Positions 25,881 through 36,326 of a stretch of DNA of 64,000 bases are shown piece after piece. The notes under the pieces were generated by a model. It made no database searches. It worked only from the letters and a program-made list of their open reading frames with translations, and was not told where the DNA came from. Both the position numbers and the translations under genes were made by a program. Position 1 is the first letter of the stretch; every line of letters begins with the position of its first letter. Origin of the DNA: Bifidobacterium pluvialisilvae (GTDB lineage Bacteria > Actinomycetota > Actinomycetes > Actinomycetales > Bifidobacteriaceae); contig NZ_JAHBBI010000003.1 of the NCBI RefSeq assembly GCF_019331695.1, forward strand, positions 62,001 to 126,000. The letters run 5' to 3'.

Positions 25881-28800
25881 ATGGCTGAACCGGCAAAGAA
25901 CTTCGTGCATCTGCATAACCACACGCATTACTCCCTGCTCGACGGCGCATCGAAGATCCCGAATCTGGTGAATCGCGTCAAGGAGCTCGGCATGCCGGCC
26001 GTCGCCATCACCGACCACGGCAACATGCACGGCGCCTACGAGATGTGGAGCACCGCGGTCAACGCCGGAGTCAAGCCCATCATCGGCATCGAGGCCTATG
26101 TGACGCCGGAGACCGCCCGGCAGGACAAGTCCCGCGTGCATTGGGGCACCGAGGAGCAGCGCAAGGCAGGCGACGACGTCTCCGGCGGCGGCCTCATCAC
26201 CCACCTGACCATGTGGGCGGAAAACGACGAGGGACTCGTCAACCTGACGAAGGCCAGTTCCGTCGCCAACCTCGAAGGCCGCGTGATGCGCTACCCGCGT
26301 ATGGACAAGGAGGTGCTCTCCACGTACTCCAAGGGCGTCATCGCCTCCTCCGGATGCCCCTCGGGCATCATCCAGACGCGCCTGCGCCTCGGCCAGTTCG
26401 ACGACGCGCTGCGTGTGGCGGGGGAGATGCAGGACATCTTCGGCAAGGACAGCTTCTACATCGAACTCATGGACCATGGTCTGAGAATCGAACGCCAGGT
26501 CACCGAAGGCCTGCTGACCATCGCGAAGAAGCTCAACGCCCCGCTGCTCGCCACCAACGACTCCCACTACGTCAAGGCCGAGGACGCAGGCGCACAGGAC
26601 GCCATGCTGTGCATCAACTCCGGATCGAGGCTCGACGACCCCGACCGCTTCAAGTTCGACGGCACCGGATACTACATCAAATCCGCCGAGGAGATGCGCG
26701 ACCTGTTCAAGGAGTTCCCCGAGGCGTGCGACAACACGCTGGAGATCGCCGAACGGTGCAACGTCATGTTCGACGACCACGAGGACGGCGCGTTCATGCC
26801 CCGGTTCGACTGCCCCGAAGGCTGGGACGAGACCTCCCTGTTCCTCAAGAAGGTGGAGGAGGGCCTCGAGAAACGCTATGACGGCAACGTTCCCGAACAC
26901 GTCTCCAAACAGGCCGACTACGAATGCGGCGTCATCTGCCAGATGCAGTTCCCCGGCTACTTCCTCGTCGTCGCCGACTACATCAACTGGGCCAAGGAGC
27001 ACGGCGTCATGGTCGGCCCCGGCCGAGGCTCCGCCGCAGGCGCCATGGTCGCCTACGCCATGGGCATCACCGAGCTCGACCCGCTCGAGCACGGTCTGAT
27101 CTTCGAGAGGTTCCTCAACCCCGAACGCGTGTCCCTGCCCGATATCGACGTCGACTTCGACCCCGAGGGCCGTATGAAGGTGCTCGAATACGTGGCCGAC
27201 AAATACGGCCACGACAAGGTCGCCCAGTGCGTGATCTACGGCACCATCAAGACCAAGCAGGCGCTCAAGGACTCCGCCCGCATCATGGGCTACGAGTTCT
27301 CCATGGGCGAGCGCGTCACCAAGGCATTGCCACCCGCCGAAACCGGTGGCAAGGACATCAAGCTGCACGACATCTTCGACCCGAAGGCCAAGCGCTACGC
27401 CGAGGCGCGCGAATACCGCGAACTGTACGACACCGACCCCGACGTCAAACGCATCACCGAGGAGGCGATGGGCATCGAGGGCCTGATCCGTCAGACCGGT
27501 GTGCACGCCTGCGCCACCATCATGGGGTCGGAGCCCATCACCGACACGTCGCCGTTGCTGGAACGCACCGACGGCACCGTGACCACCACGTTCGAATACC
27601 ATACGTGCGAGACGCTCGGCCTTGTGAAGATGGACTTCCTCGGGCTTTCCAACCTCACGGTCATCCGCGACACGCTCAAGAACATCGAACACAACGGCAA
27701 GGGAACCATCGACTACACGAAGATTCCCCTGGACGACAAGCCCACGTACGACCTGCTCTCGCGCGGCGACACGCTCGGCGTCTTCCAGCTCGATTCCGAC
27801 GGCATGCGCTCCCTGCTCAAGACCCTCAAGCCCGACAACTTCAACGACATCTCCGCCCTCATCGCCCTGTACCGACCGGGCCCCATGAGCATGGACTCGC
27901 ATACCAACTACGCCAAGCGCAAGAACGGCCTGCAGAAGATCGTGCCCATCCACCCCGAGCTGGAGAAGCCGCTCAAGCAGGTGCTCGACGAGACCTACGG
28001 CCTCATCATCTACCAGGAGCAGGTGCAGTCCGCCGCCCGAATTCTCGCCGGCTACTCCCTCGGCAAGGCCGATGTGCTCAGGCGCGCCATGGGCAAGAAG
28101 AAACCCGAGGTGCTGGCCAAGGAGAAGATCCCGTTCTTCGCCGGCATGAAGGAGCACGGCTACTCCGAGGAGTCCGCCGAGGCCGTGTGGGAGATCCTCG
28201 TGCCGTTCTCCGGCTACGCGTTCAACAAGGCCCACTCCGCCGCCTACGGGCTCATCTCGTACTGGACCGCCTACCTCAAGACCCATTACCCCACCGAGTT
28301 CATGGCCGCGCTGCTGCAGGGCGCCGCCACCAACAAGGACAAGACCGCGCTCTACCTCGGCGAGGCCAGGCGCATGGGCATCCAGGTGCTCTCCCCGGAC
28401 GTCAACGAATCCGTGTACGAGTACTCCGCCGTCGGCGACGTCGTGCGCTTCGGCCTCGGCGCCATCCGCAACGTGGGCGAGAAGGCCGTGGCCGACATCA
28501 TCGCCGAACGCAACGGCCCCCACGGCAAGTACGTGAACTTCATGGACTACATCAAGCGCGTGCCGCTGACCGCGCTCAACCGCCGCCTGGTCGAATCGCT
28601 CATCAAGGCCGGCGCCTTCGACTCCATCGATCCGAACCGCCGCGCCCTCTACGAGATCCACGAGGACGCCATCGACCAGATCGTGCCGCTGAAGCGCAAG
28701 GAGGCCGAAGGCCAGTTCGACCTGTTCGCCGGCCTCGGCGACGACGACGGGGACGCCGCCGGCGACCCGCTCGGCGACGCCGACGTGCAGGTGCCCGACA

Positions 28801-29456
28801 TCGAGGAGTGGCCCAAGAAGGAGAAGCTCAACTTCGAACGCGAGATGCTCGGCCTGTACGTCTCCGACCATCCGCTCTCCGGCATGAGCTCCGTGCTCGC
28901 CGGCCTGCGCGACATGTCCATCGCCCAGCTCATCAACCGGGCGCCCACCATGCCCGACCGCGAGCAGGTGGCGATAGCCGGCCTCATCACCAACGTGGAC
29001 CGGCGCGTCTCCAAGAAGGGCAACCCGTGGGCGATCGTGACCATCGAGGATCTGGAGAGCTCCATCCAATGCATGTTCTTCGGCAAGGCGTACGAGTCCG
29101 CCGCGCCGAACCTGGCCCTAGACAAGATCGTGCGCATCCGCGGCGTGGCCGACGTGCGCGACGAGACCGTGTCGTTCCGCGCCTCCGACATGGAGGAGGC
29201 GGTGCTGGAGGCCGAGGACGAGCGCGCGCTCGTCATCATGCTGCCCGAGGCGGCCATCGACCGGCCGCATATGGAACGGCTCGCCGCCATACTGCGGCAG
29301 CATCCCGGCTACAGCGAGGTCAGGTTGGCGGTGACGCACGACAAGGGCGACGTCACCCTGCTCACCTTCGGCGACAACTTCCGCATCAAACGCGACACGT
29401 CGCTGTTCGGCGAGATCAAGACCATCTTCGGACCCGCCTGCCTCGCCGCGGCCTGA
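25881..29456 (+). CDS. dnaE: DNA polymerase III alpha subunit DnaE
   Basis: The replicative polymerase catalytic subunit, 1191 residues. An N-terminal PHP domain begins 'HLHNHTHYSLLDGASK'. The polymerase core carries 'GPGRGSAAGAMVAYAMGI' and the catalytic aspartates in 'LPDIDVDFDPEGR'. A helix-hairpin-helix region follows, then an OB fold near residues 1030-1110 ('VAIAGLITNVDRRVSKKGNP'). The family start is the ATG at 25881; a longer frame upstream has no homology and the RBS is GGTGGAG. It is the DnaE type, not PolC. Confidence 0.97.
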   Translation: MAEPAKNFVHLHNHTHYSLLDGASKIPNLVNRVKELGMPAVAITDHGNMHGAYEMWSTAVNAGVKPIIGIEAYVTPETARQDKSRVHWGTEEQRKAGDDVSGGGLITHLTMWAENDEGLVNLTKASSVANLEGRVMRYPRMDKEVLSTYSKGVIASSGCPSGIIQTRLRLGQFDDALRVAGEMQDIFGKDSFYIELMDHGLRIERQVTEGLLTIAKKLNAPLLATNDSHYVKAEDAGAQDAMLCINSGSRLDDPDRFKFDGTGYYIKSAEEMRDLFKEFPEACDNTLEIAERCNVMFDDHEDGAFMPRFDCPEGWDETSLFLKKVEEGLEKRYDGNVPEHVSKQADYECGVICQMQFPGYFLVVADYINWAKEHGVMVGPGRGSAAGAMVAYAMGITELDPLEHGLIFERFLNPERVSLPDIDVDFDPEGRMKVLEYVADKYGHDKVAQCVIYGTIKTKQALKDSARIMGYEFSMGERVTKALPPAETGGKDIKLHDIFDPKAKRYAEAREYRELYDTDPDVKRITEEAMGIEGLIRQTGVHACATIMGSEPITDTSPLLERTDGTVTTTFEYHTCETLGLVKMDFLGLSNLTVIRDTLKNIEHNGKGTIDYTKIPLDDKPTYDLLSRGDTLGVFQLDSDGMRSLLKTLKPDNFNDISALIALYRPGPMSMDSHTNYAKRKNGLQKIVPIHPELEKPLKQVLDETYGLIIYQEQVQSAARILAGYSLGKADVLRRAMGKKKPEVLAKEKIPFFAGMKEHGYSEESAEAVWEILVPFSGYAFNKAHSAAYGLISYWTAYLKTHYPTEFMAALLQGAATNKDKTALYLGEARRMGIQVLSPDVNESVYEYSAVGDVVRFGLGAIRNVGEKAVADIIAERNGPHGKYVNFMDYIKRVPLTALNRRLVESLIKAGAFDSIDPNRRALYEIHEDAIDQIVPLKRKEAEGQFDLFAGLGDDDGDAAGDPLGDADVQVPDIEEWPKKEKLNFEREMLGLYVSDHPLSGMSSVLAGLRDMSIAQLINRAPTMPDREQVAIAGLITNVDRRVSKKGNPWAIVTIEDLESSIQCMFFGKAYESAAPNLALDKIVRIRGVADVRDETVSFRASDMEEAVLEAEDERALVIMLPEAAIDRPHMERLAAILRQHPGYSEVRLAVTHDKGDVTLLTFGDNFRIKRDTSLFGEIKTIFGPACLAAA

Positions 29457-29475
29457 CGCACCGGGCCTTATCGCC

Positions 29476-30315
29476 GTGGGCTTCTCGATCCAGCAGTTCG
29501 ATCCGAAGAAGATCAATCCGAACGACGACAAGGCCATCATCCACATCAACACGTTCGTGGAGGACACGGACGCGCACTACTCCACGACGCTCAACATCAT
29601 GGCCGACATCGACCAGACGCTCGCCGCGCTCATCGTCCGTCTACGCCGTGAAGGGGTCGCGTTCGACGATTCGCATCCGGCGATTCGCGAACTGCTCCAT
29701 CGCGAGTACGAGTCCTGCGCGGACGACGATTCGTTCCCGATGAAGCCGCAGCGCATCGTATATGACACGCGCCGCGCCGTGGAGGACGACGGCGTGGTGC
29801 TCGTCGACACGGGCGCGCTCAAGATGTGGATGGCGCGTCTCTACCCCACATACCGGTCCAACACCTGCGTGATCGACAACTCGCTCTCCACGATGGCATG
29901 GACGCTGCCCGGCGCCGTGGCCGCATCGATGGCCGATCCCGGCAGGCCCGTGCTCGCGGTGATGGGCGACGGCAGCTTCATGATGAACGTGCAGGAGATC
30001 GAGACGGCCGTCCGATGCGGCTGCCGCATGGTGATCCTGGTGTGGGTGGACGAGGCGTATGGCCTGATCAAATGGAAGATGGACATCCACGACGGCACCC
30101 ATGAGTACGTGGACTTCAACAACCCCGACGTGGTGGCGCTCGGCGCGAGTTTCGGCGCCAAGGGACACGAGATCGAAAGTGCCGACGAGCTCTACCCGGT
30201 GCTGCATCATGCGCTGCGTTCCGGCAGCGGCGTCGACATCATCGCCTGCCCGGTGGACTACCGCGAGAACATGCGGCTCATCGAGAAGCTGGGTGATATC
30301 GACTTCTCCGGCTGA
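29476..30315 (+). pseudogene. N-terminally truncated acetolactate synthase (catabolic type)
   Basis: The 279 residues match the C-terminal half of a ThDP-dependent acetolactate synthase: the end of the middle domain, then the ThDP-binding domain with 'GDGSFMMNVQEIETAV', 'VWVDEAYGLIKWKM', 'SFGAKGHEIES' and 'PVDYREN'. The Asp in 'VWVDEAY' is what catabolic ALS enzymes carry. Full enzymes are about 550 residues, so the pyrimidine-binding domain and half the middle domain are missing. The matching frame continues a few codons before the GTG at 29476 (LIAVGFS), into the dnaE tail region, as expected of a deletion joint. Possibly a pseudogene; a standalone ThDP-domain protein cannot be excluded. 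Confidence 0.7.
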
Positions 30316-30390
30316 GCGTCGTTGCGCCGTTTCTCCGTCCCCGGGATTAGTATGGTCCGGTCAATCGGACGAGGGAAGGAGCGGCGGCGT

Positions 30391-31215
30391 ATGGGCGCGG
30401 ATGGCACCGAAACGAAAACGGGGACGGGCGGAACCGTCGGCAGGGCGTTCAGGGCGGCGTTCCCGCTGACCCTGCCCATCGCCGCCGGCTTCCTGTTCCT
30501 CGGTTGCTCATACGGCCTGCTCATGCACGCCAAGGGCTTCGCGTTCCTCTACCCGGTGTGCATGGCGTATTTCATCTTCGCCGGTTCGATGGAGTTCGTC
30601 ACGGTGAATCTGCTGCTCAGCGCGTTCAACCCCGTCGCCGCGTTCATGTTGTCGTTGATGGTCAACGCGAGGCATCTGTTCTACGGACTGTCGATGCTCG
30701 GCAAGTACAAGAACATGGGATGGAAGAAGCCGTATCTGATCTTCGCGATGTGCGACGAAAGCTTCGCCATCAACTCGTCGGCCCGCATCCCCGACGGCGT
30801 GGACCACGGATGGTTCATGCTGTTCGTGAACCTGCTCAACCGTTGGTATTGGATAGCCGGCACCGCGCTCGGATGGCTGGTCGGCGGCCTGCTGCCGGTG
30901 AGCACCAAGGGCATCGAATTCGTACTGACCGCATTGTTCCTCGTCATCTTCCTCGACCAGTGGATGGGGGAGAAGCGGCATCTTCCCGCCATGGTGGGCG
31001 TGCTCGCCTCGCTGGGATGCCTCGTCGTGCTCGGTCCCGACCGGTTCATGATTCCGTCGATGGTGCTCATGCTCGTGTTGTTCGTCATTCTGCGTCCGTA
31101 TCTCGACGATCCGCGGCCGGTGGCCGATGATGGCGGTGCCAGGGGAGAAAAGAACGACGTCGATGATGCCGACGACGTCGTGAAGAACGTAGAGGACACG
31201 GAGGCGAACGCATGA
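30391..31215 (+). CDS. azlC: AzlC family branched-chain amino acid exporter, large subunit
   Basis: Forms with AzlD a membrane exporter for branched-chain amino acids or related compounds. The 274 residues include the family opening '[21 protein letters not shown]', then 'FAGSMEFV', '[12 protein letters not shown]' and several hydrophobic helices. The C-terminal tail is unusually acidic (DDADDVV). An ATG at 30391 has AGGGAAGGAG upstream, better than the in-frame ATG at 30322. Its stop overlaps azlD by four bases. Confidence 0.92.
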   Translation: MGADGTETKTGTGGTVGRAFRAAFPLTLPIAAGFLFLGCSYGLLMHAKGFAFLYPVCMAYFIFAGSMEFVTVNLLLSAFNPVAAFMLSLMVNARHLFYGLSMLGKYKNMGWKKPYLIFAMCDESFAINSSARIPDGVDHGWFMLFVNLLNRWYWIAGTALGWLVGGLLPVSTKGIEFVLTALFLVIFLDQWMGEKRHLPAMVGVLASLGCLVVLGPDRFMIPSMVLMLVLFVILRPYLDDPRPVADDGGARGEKNDVDDADDVVKNVEDTEANA

Positions 31216-31547
31216 CGATGACCGTGCTGCAGAGCGTACTGACGATAGCGGTGGTCGCGTTGGGGACCATGCTCACCCGCTTCCTGCCGTTCCTGCTGTT
31301 CCCCGAGTCGAAGGAGCCTCCGCGCTTCATCGAATACCTCGGCAAGGTGCTGCCGTATGCGATGACCGGCCTGCTGGTCGTCTACTCCCTCAAGGACGTC
31401 TCGCCCATGACCGGGGACCACGGCGTCCCCGAGCTCATCGCCATGGCGGCCATCGTCGCATTGCACGCGTGGAAACGCAACATGCTGCTGTCGATCGCCG
31501 GGGGGACCGTCCTGTACATGGTGCTCGTCCAGATGGTGTTCGTCTGA
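31212..31547 (+). CDS. azlD: AzlD family small subunit
   Basis: A 111-residue protein with four hydrophobic segments, including the AzlD hallmark '[15 protein letters not shown]' and '[19 protein letters not shown]'. It overlaps azlC (ATGA), so expression is coupled. It is the usual partner of AzlC. Confidence 0.92.
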   Translation: MTMTVLQSVLTIAVVALGTMLTRFLPFLLFPESKEPPRFIEYLGKVLPYAMTGLLVVYSLKDVSPMTGDHGVPELIAMAAIVALHAWKRNMLLSIAGGTVLYMVLVQMVFV

Positions 31548-31717
31548 CATCTCGTGGCGATGTGTCGTTTGGTGTTCGCCTGACGATGAACTCGCGCCAC
31601 GATGTTCCGACATGTGGGTTTTCCCGTTCGCGACGGTGATGTGAACGGACTACACTGCTAGTTGACTGAATACCAGCGCAGATGATTCCGTGAGTCATTC
31701 GTGAAAAGGGGCGATGT

Positions 31718-33022
31718 ATGGGCAACGGAAAATCCATGAAAGTCAGCGAGATGATCGGCACGTTCCTCGAACCGGACGCACCGGTGAGGGTCGACGCGTT
31801 CGACGGGTCGTCGTTCGGCCCGTCCGACGCCGACCTGCAGATCGCCATCACCAGTCCGAAGATGATGTACCAGCTGGTGCACAACCCCAACGAGATCGGC
31901 GTGGCCCGCTCGTACATCCTCGGCTACTTCGACATCAAGGGCATCGACTACGCGGACCCGTATCCGCAGCTGCGGCAGCTCGTGGCGCTCTCGCCGTACG
32001 TGCGCAAGCCCTCGCCGGCCGAGCTGGCCCGGCTCGCCGCCGCCGTGCTCAGCCACGGCATCCACAAGGTGGAGGTGCCCGAATCCGAGGGTCCGTCGAA
32101 GTTCGACCGCATCCGCCACGGCCTGATCCCGCACACCGAGAAGGCCGACTCCGAGACCGTCAGCTTCCACTACGACCTGTCGAACGAGTTCTATTCGCGG
32201 TTCCTCGGCCCGTCGATGACGTACACGTGCGCCGTGTTCGACACCCCGGAGACCAGTCTCGATGTGGCCCAGCAGCGCAAGCTCGACCTTGTGCTTGACA
32301 AGCTCGACCTCAAGCCGGGCCAGCGCCTGCTCGACATCGGCTGCGGCTGGGGTTCCATGGTCATCGCCGCCGCGAAGCGCGGCATCAAGGCATTGGGCGT
32401 CTCGCTCTCCCGCGAGCAGATCGAGTACGGCCAGGAGTGGATCCGCCGCGAAGGCCTCGAGGACCTCGCCGAACTGCGCGTGATGGACTACCGCGAAGTG
32501 CCCGAACGCGACTTCGACGGCGTATGCTCCATCGGCATGATGGAACACGTGGGCGCCAAGAACTACCAGCACTACTTCAACGAGATGTACAAGCTCGTCA
32601 AGCCCATGGGCAAGCTGCTCAACCACCAGATCACCATCAGCCACAACAAGCCCAACGGCCGTCCCGGCACCGACGAGTTCCTCGACCGGTACATCTTCCC
32701 CGACGGCGACCTCGCCTCGCCCGGCTTCATCGAGTCGCGCATCCACGACGCCGGATTCAACGTGGTGCATCAGGAGAACCTTCGCCAGCACTACGCGCTC
32801 ACCCTGCACAACTGGAACCGCAACCTCAAGGCCAACTGGGACGCCGAGGTGGCCGAGGTGGGCTTCGAACGCGCCAAGGTGTACGGCCTGTACCTCGCCG
32901 CCTGCGCGCTGAACTTCGAGCTCGACGGCATCCAGGTGCACCAGTTCCTCGCCGTCAAGCCCGACCGTGAGGGCCATCCGATGGGCGACTGGTATCCGCT
33001 GCGCCCGTGGTGGAAGGCCTGA
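31718..33022 (+). CDS. cfa: Cyclopropane-fatty-acyl-phospholipid synthase
   Basis: An S-adenosylmethionine-dependent enzyme that adds a methylene bridge to unsaturated membrane acyl chains, a stationary and acid stress trait. The 434 residues hold 'FHYDLSNEFYSRFLGPSMTY', the SAM motif 'LLDIGCGWGSMVIAAA', 'GVSLSREQIEYGQ' and 'SIGMMEHVGAKNY' in the expected order. A poorly conserved N-terminal domain of about 130 residues precedes them. The ATG at 31718 is preceded by AAAAGGGGC. It is a single gene, 170 bp after azlD. Confidence 0.95.
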   Translation: MGNGKSMKVSEMIGTFLEPDAPVRVDAFDGSSFGPSDADLQIAITSPKMMYQLVHNPNEIGVARSYILGYFDIKGIDYADPYPQLRQLVALSPYVRKPSPAELARLAAAVLSHGIHKVEVPESEGPSKFDRIRHGLIPHTEKADSETVSFHYDLSNEFYSRFLGPSMTYTCAVFDTPETSLDVAQQRKLDLVLDKLDLKPGQRLLDIGCGWGSMVIAAAKRGIKALGVSLSREQIEYGQEWIRREGLEDLAELRVMDYREVPERDFDGVCSIGMMEHVGAKNYQHYFNEMYKLVKPMGKLLNHQITISHNKPNGRPGTDEFLDRYIFPDGDLASPGFIESRIHDAGFNVVHQENLRQHYALTLHNWNRNLKANWDAEVAEVGFERAKVYGLYLAACALNFELDGIQVHQFLAVKPDREGHPMGDWYPLRPWWKA

Positions 33023-33160
33023 CCGTTCCCGCAATCCCACGCCGTCCGCGCCCCGATGGGCCGGACGGCGTTTCCGTCTCCGAAGTATGAGACGATGCGT
33101 CTGATTCGCCGGTTTTCGTCAGTGGCGGTTTCTACCATCGTGAACATGGCAGAGAACATT

Positions 33161-34543
33161 ATGCGAATCATTGACCTTCGAGGCAAGAGCCTCAGCCGAG
33201 CCGAACTGCTGGCCGCGATGCCGCGCGCCGCGATGGGAACCTCCGAGGCCACCGACCTCGTGCGACCCATCCTCGACGACGTGAAGGAGCGCGGCGCCGC
33301 CGCCCTGCGCGACTTCGAGGAGAAGTTCGACCACGTGCGTCCCGCGAACCTGCGCGTGCCCAAGGAGGCCATCGCCGCGGCGCTCGACACCCTCGACCCC
33401 GAGGTACGCGCCGCCATCGAGGAGTCCGTGCGCCGCGCCCGCGCCGTGGCCGCCAACCAGGTGCCGAAGGACTTCCACACCGACCTGGCCGAAGGCGCCC
33501 GCGTGGCCGAACGCTGGATTCCCATCCAGCGCGTGGGCCTGTACGTGCCCGGCGGCAAGGCCGTCTACCCGAGCTCGGTGATCATGAACGCGGTGCCGGC
33601 CCAGGCCGCCGGCGTCGAATCGCTCGCCATCGCCACCCCGCCGGCCCGTGACGACGCCGAGGGCCTGCCGAACAAGACCATCCTCGCCACCTGCGCCATC
33701 CTCGGTGTCGACGAGGTGTACGCCGTCGGCGGCGCCCAGGCCATCGCCATGTTCGCTTATGGCGCCAAGGGCTCCGAGCCGCAGGACGGCGACGTGCTGT
33801 GCGATCCGGTCGACAAGATCACCGGTCCTGGCAACATCTTCGTGGCCACCGCCAAGTCGCTCGTCTCCGCGTTCGTGGGCATCGACGCCGTCGCCGGCCC
33901 CACCGAGATCGGCATCATCGCCGACAAGGACGCCAACCCGAGCCTCGTGGCCGCCGACCTCATCGGCCAGGCCGAGCACGACGAGCTCGCCGGCTCCGTG
34001 CTGTTCACCGATTCGCCGGAACTCGCCGACAAGGTGCAGGAGAACCTGAACTACCGCGTGCCGCGCACCGAGCACGCCGAACGCGTGCACACGTCTCTCT
34101 CCGGCACCCAGTCCGCCATCGTCCTCACCGACGGCCTCGACCAGTCCATCGACGCCGCCAACGCCTACGCCGCCGAACACCTCGAGATCCAGACCGCCGA
34201 CGCGGACGCCGTCGTCAAGCGCATCAGGAACGCCGGCGCCATCTTCCGCGGCCCCTATTCGCCGGTGCCGCTCGGCGACTACATGTCCGGCTCCAACCAC
34301 GTGCTGCCCACCGGCGGCACCGCACGCTTCGCCGCCGGACTCGGCGTGCACACGTTCATGAAGCCCGTCGAGGTCATCGAATACGACGAGGAGGGCCTGA
34401 AGGCCCTGGCCGCGCGCATCAACGCGTTCGCCGTCTCCGAGGACCTGCCCGCCCACGGCGAATGCGTGCTCTCACGCTTCGTCAAGGACCCCTACGACAA
34501 GGCCACCCTGCGCGAGCAGGAGAAGGAAGCCGGCCTGCGATGA
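33161..34543 (+). CDS. hisD: Histidinol dehydrogenase HisD
   Basis: Oxidises histidinol to histidine in two NAD-dependent steps. It begins 'MRIIDLRGKSLSRAEL', then has the family blocks 'ERWIPIQRVGLYVPGG', 'GPGNIFVATAK' and 'GPTEIGIIAD', with zinc and catalytic residues in 'GQAEHDELAG' and 'PTGGTARF'. 460 residues, normal length. The ATG at 33161 gives the family N-terminus; an ATG at 33146 is also possible. First gene of the his operon, with hisC overlapping its stop by four bases. Confidence 0.96.
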   Translation: MRIIDLRGKSLSRAELLAAMPRAAMGTSEATDLVRPILDDVKERGAAALRDFEEKFDHVRPANLRVPKEAIAAALDTLDPEVRAAIEESVRRARAVAANQVPKDFHTDLAEGARVAERWIPIQRVGLYVPGGKAVYPSSVIMNAVPAQAAGVESLAIATPPARDDAEGLPNKTILATCAILGVDEVYAVGGAQAIAMFAYGAKGSEPQDGDVLCDPVDKITGPGNIFVATAKSLVSAFVGIDAVAGPTEIGIIADKDANPSLVAADLIGQAEHDELAGSVLFTDSPELADKVQENLNYRVPRTEHAERVHTSLSGTQSAIVLTDGLDQSIDAANAYAAEHLEIQTADADAVVKRIRNAGAIFRGPYSPVPLGDYMSGSNHVLPTGGTARFAAGLGVHTFMKPVEVIEYDEEGLKALAARINAFAVSEDLPAHGECVLSRFVKDPYDKATLREQEKEAGLR

Positions 34544-35712
34544 GCGAGACGACCAGCAACGCCATCCCCGCAAGCCTGCCGCTGCGCAACGACCTGCGAG
34601 GTGAGGAACCGTACGGCGCACCCCAGCTCGACGTCCCCGTCTGCCTCAACGTCAACGAGAACCCGTACCCGCCCGCCCCCGACGTGGTCGACACCATCGC
34701 CGAGCGCGTGCGCGAGATCGCCCCGACGCTTAACCGCTACCCGGACCGCGAGCACATCGCCCTGCGCAAGGCCTTCAGCGACTACCTCGCCAAGGAGTCC
34801 GGCACCCGCCTCGCCGTCGACCAGCTGTGGGCCGCCAACGGCTCCAACGAGATCATGCTCCAGCTCTTCCAGGCGTTCGGCGGCCCGGGACGCAAGGCCC
34901 TGAGCTTCACGCCCACATACTCCATGTACCCGGAGTACGCGCGCGACACGTTCACCGAATGGGTCACGGTGCCCCGCAACGACGACTTCACCATCGACAC
35001 CGACGTGGCCGTCGAAGCCATCAAGACCATCCGGCCCGCCATGGTGCTCGTCACCAGCCCCAACAACCCCACCGGCACCCCGCTGCCCATGGACCAGACC
35101 CGCGCCCTCCTCGCCGCATGCGAGCAGGCGTCCGTCGACGGCGCGCCCGACGGCGTGCACCCGATCCTCGTGGTGGACGAGGCCTATGTGGAGTTCCGTA
35201 CGCCCGGCGTGCCCTCCGCCGTGAGCCTCGTGGACGAGCATCCGAACCTCGCCGTCAGCCGCACGATGAGCAAGGCATTCGCCTACGCCGGCGCCCGTGT
35301 CGGCTACATCGCCGCAAGCAAGGGCATCATCGATTCCATGCGCATCGTGCGCATGCCCTACCATCTGAGTGCCGTCACCCAGGCCGCGGCCCTCGCCGCC
35401 CTCGAGCACACCGACGAACAGCTCAGCACCGTCGCCCACCTGCGCGAGACCCGCGAGCAGACCGCCGCATGGCTCGAAACGCTCACCTACAAGGGCCGTA
35501 ACCTCACGGTGGCACACTCGGAATCGAACTTCGTGTACTTCGGCGTCTTCGACGACCGCGACCTCATCTTCGACGAACTGCTCAAGCGCGGCGTGCTCAT
35601 CCGCGACGTCGGCCCCGACGGCTGGCTGCGCGTATGCATGGGCACCGACGAGGAGATGGCCACGTTCCGCAAGGCGTTCGTGGAAGTGCTCGAACTGGCC
35701 CAGAAGGCCTGA
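34540..35712 (+). CDS. hisC: Histidinol-phosphate aminotransferase HisC
   Basis: A PLP enzyme of fold type I producing histidinol phosphate. The 390 residues contain '[12 protein letters not shown]', '[15 protein letters not shown]', 'ANGSNEIM', '[10 protein letters not shown]', 'VVDEAYVEF' and the PLP lysine in '[17 protein letters not shown]'. It overlaps hisD with an ATGA junction and is followed by hisB after 11 bp. Confidence 0.96.
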   Translation: MSETTSNAIPASLPLRNDLRGEEPYGAPQLDVPVCLNVNENPYPPAPDVVDTIAERVREIAPTLNRYPDREHIALRKAFSDYLAKESGTRLAVDQLWAANGSNEIMLQLFQAFGGPGRKALSFTPTYSMYPEYARDTFTEWVTVPRNDDFTIDTDVAVEAIKTIRPAMVLVTSPNNPTGTPLPMDQTRALLAACEQASVDGAPDGVHPILVVDEAYVEFRTPGVPSAVSLVDEHPNLAVSRTMSKAFAYAGARVGYIAASKGIIDSMRIVRMPYHLSAVTQAAALAALEHTDEQLSTVAHLRETREQTAAWLETLTYKGRNLTVAHSESNFVYFGVFDDRDLIFDELLKRGVLIRDVGPDGWLRVCMGTDEEMATFRKAFVEVLELAQKA

Positions 35713-35723
35713 AAGGAGTCGGG

Positions 35724-36326
35724 ATGGCAAGAACAGCCACCATCACACGCGAGACCAGCGAGTCCTGCATCGAGCTGACGCTCAACCTCGACGGCACCGG
35801 AAAGACGAACATCGACACCTCCGTGCCCTTCTACAACCACATGATGACCGCACTCGGCAAGCATTCGCTCATCGACCTCGACATCAAGGCCCATGGCGAC
35901 ACCGACATCGACGTGCACCACACCGTCGAGGACACCGCCATCGTCTTCGGCGAGGCGTTGAAGCAGGCCCTCGGCGACAAGCGCGGCATCCGCCGCTTCG
36001 CCGACGCCACCGTGCCCCTCGACGAAGCCCTCGCCAAGGCCGTCGTCGACATCTCCGGCCGCCCCTACGCCGTATGCACCGGCGAGCCGGAAGGATTCCA
36101 GTACGCCATGATCGGCGGCCACTTCACCGGCTCCATGGTGCGTCACGTCATGGAATCCATCGCACTGCACGCCGGCCTGTGCCTGCACCTGCAGCTGCTC
36201 GCCGGACGCGACCCCCACCACATCGCCGAAGCCGAGTTCAAGGCCGTCGCCCGCGCACTGCGCTTCGCCGTCGAACCCGACCCGCGCATCCAGGGCCTCA
36301 TCCCCAGCACGAAGGGATCGCTATGA
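35724..36326 (+). CDS. hisB: Imidazoleglycerol-phosphate dehydratase HisB
   Basis: A metal-dependent dehydratase of histidine synthesis, 200 residues, the monofunctional form. It has '[10 protein letters not shown]'-type opening strands, '[14 protein letters not shown]', the metal-binding '[11 protein letters not shown]' and '[12 protein letters not shown]' with '[15 protein letters not shown]'. The ATG at 35724 follows GAAAGGAG. Its stop overlaps the next gene by four bases. Confidence 0.96.
   Translation: MARTATITRETSESCIELTLNLDGTGKTNIDTSVPFYNHMMTALGKHSLIDLDIKAHGDTDIDVHHTVEDTAIVFGEALKQALGDKRGIRRFADATVPLDEALAKAVVDISGRPYAVCTGEPEGFQYAMIGGHFTGSMVRHVMESIALHAGLCLHLQLLAGRDPHHIAEAEFKAVARALRFAVEPDPRIQGLIPSTKGSL

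Noticed and set aside
25740-29069. Very long open frame on the minus strand opposite dnaE (over 1000 codons)
   Set aside because: Its composition (Val/Gly/His/Asp-rich, no motifs) is the expected mirror of a high-GC coding strand. dnaE on the other strand has clear homology throughout.
30322-30390. Upstream in-frame ATG as the azlC start
   Set aside because: The stronger Shine-Dalgarno sequence AGGGAAGGAG sits just before the ATG at 30391, and the extra 23 residues have no family counterpart.
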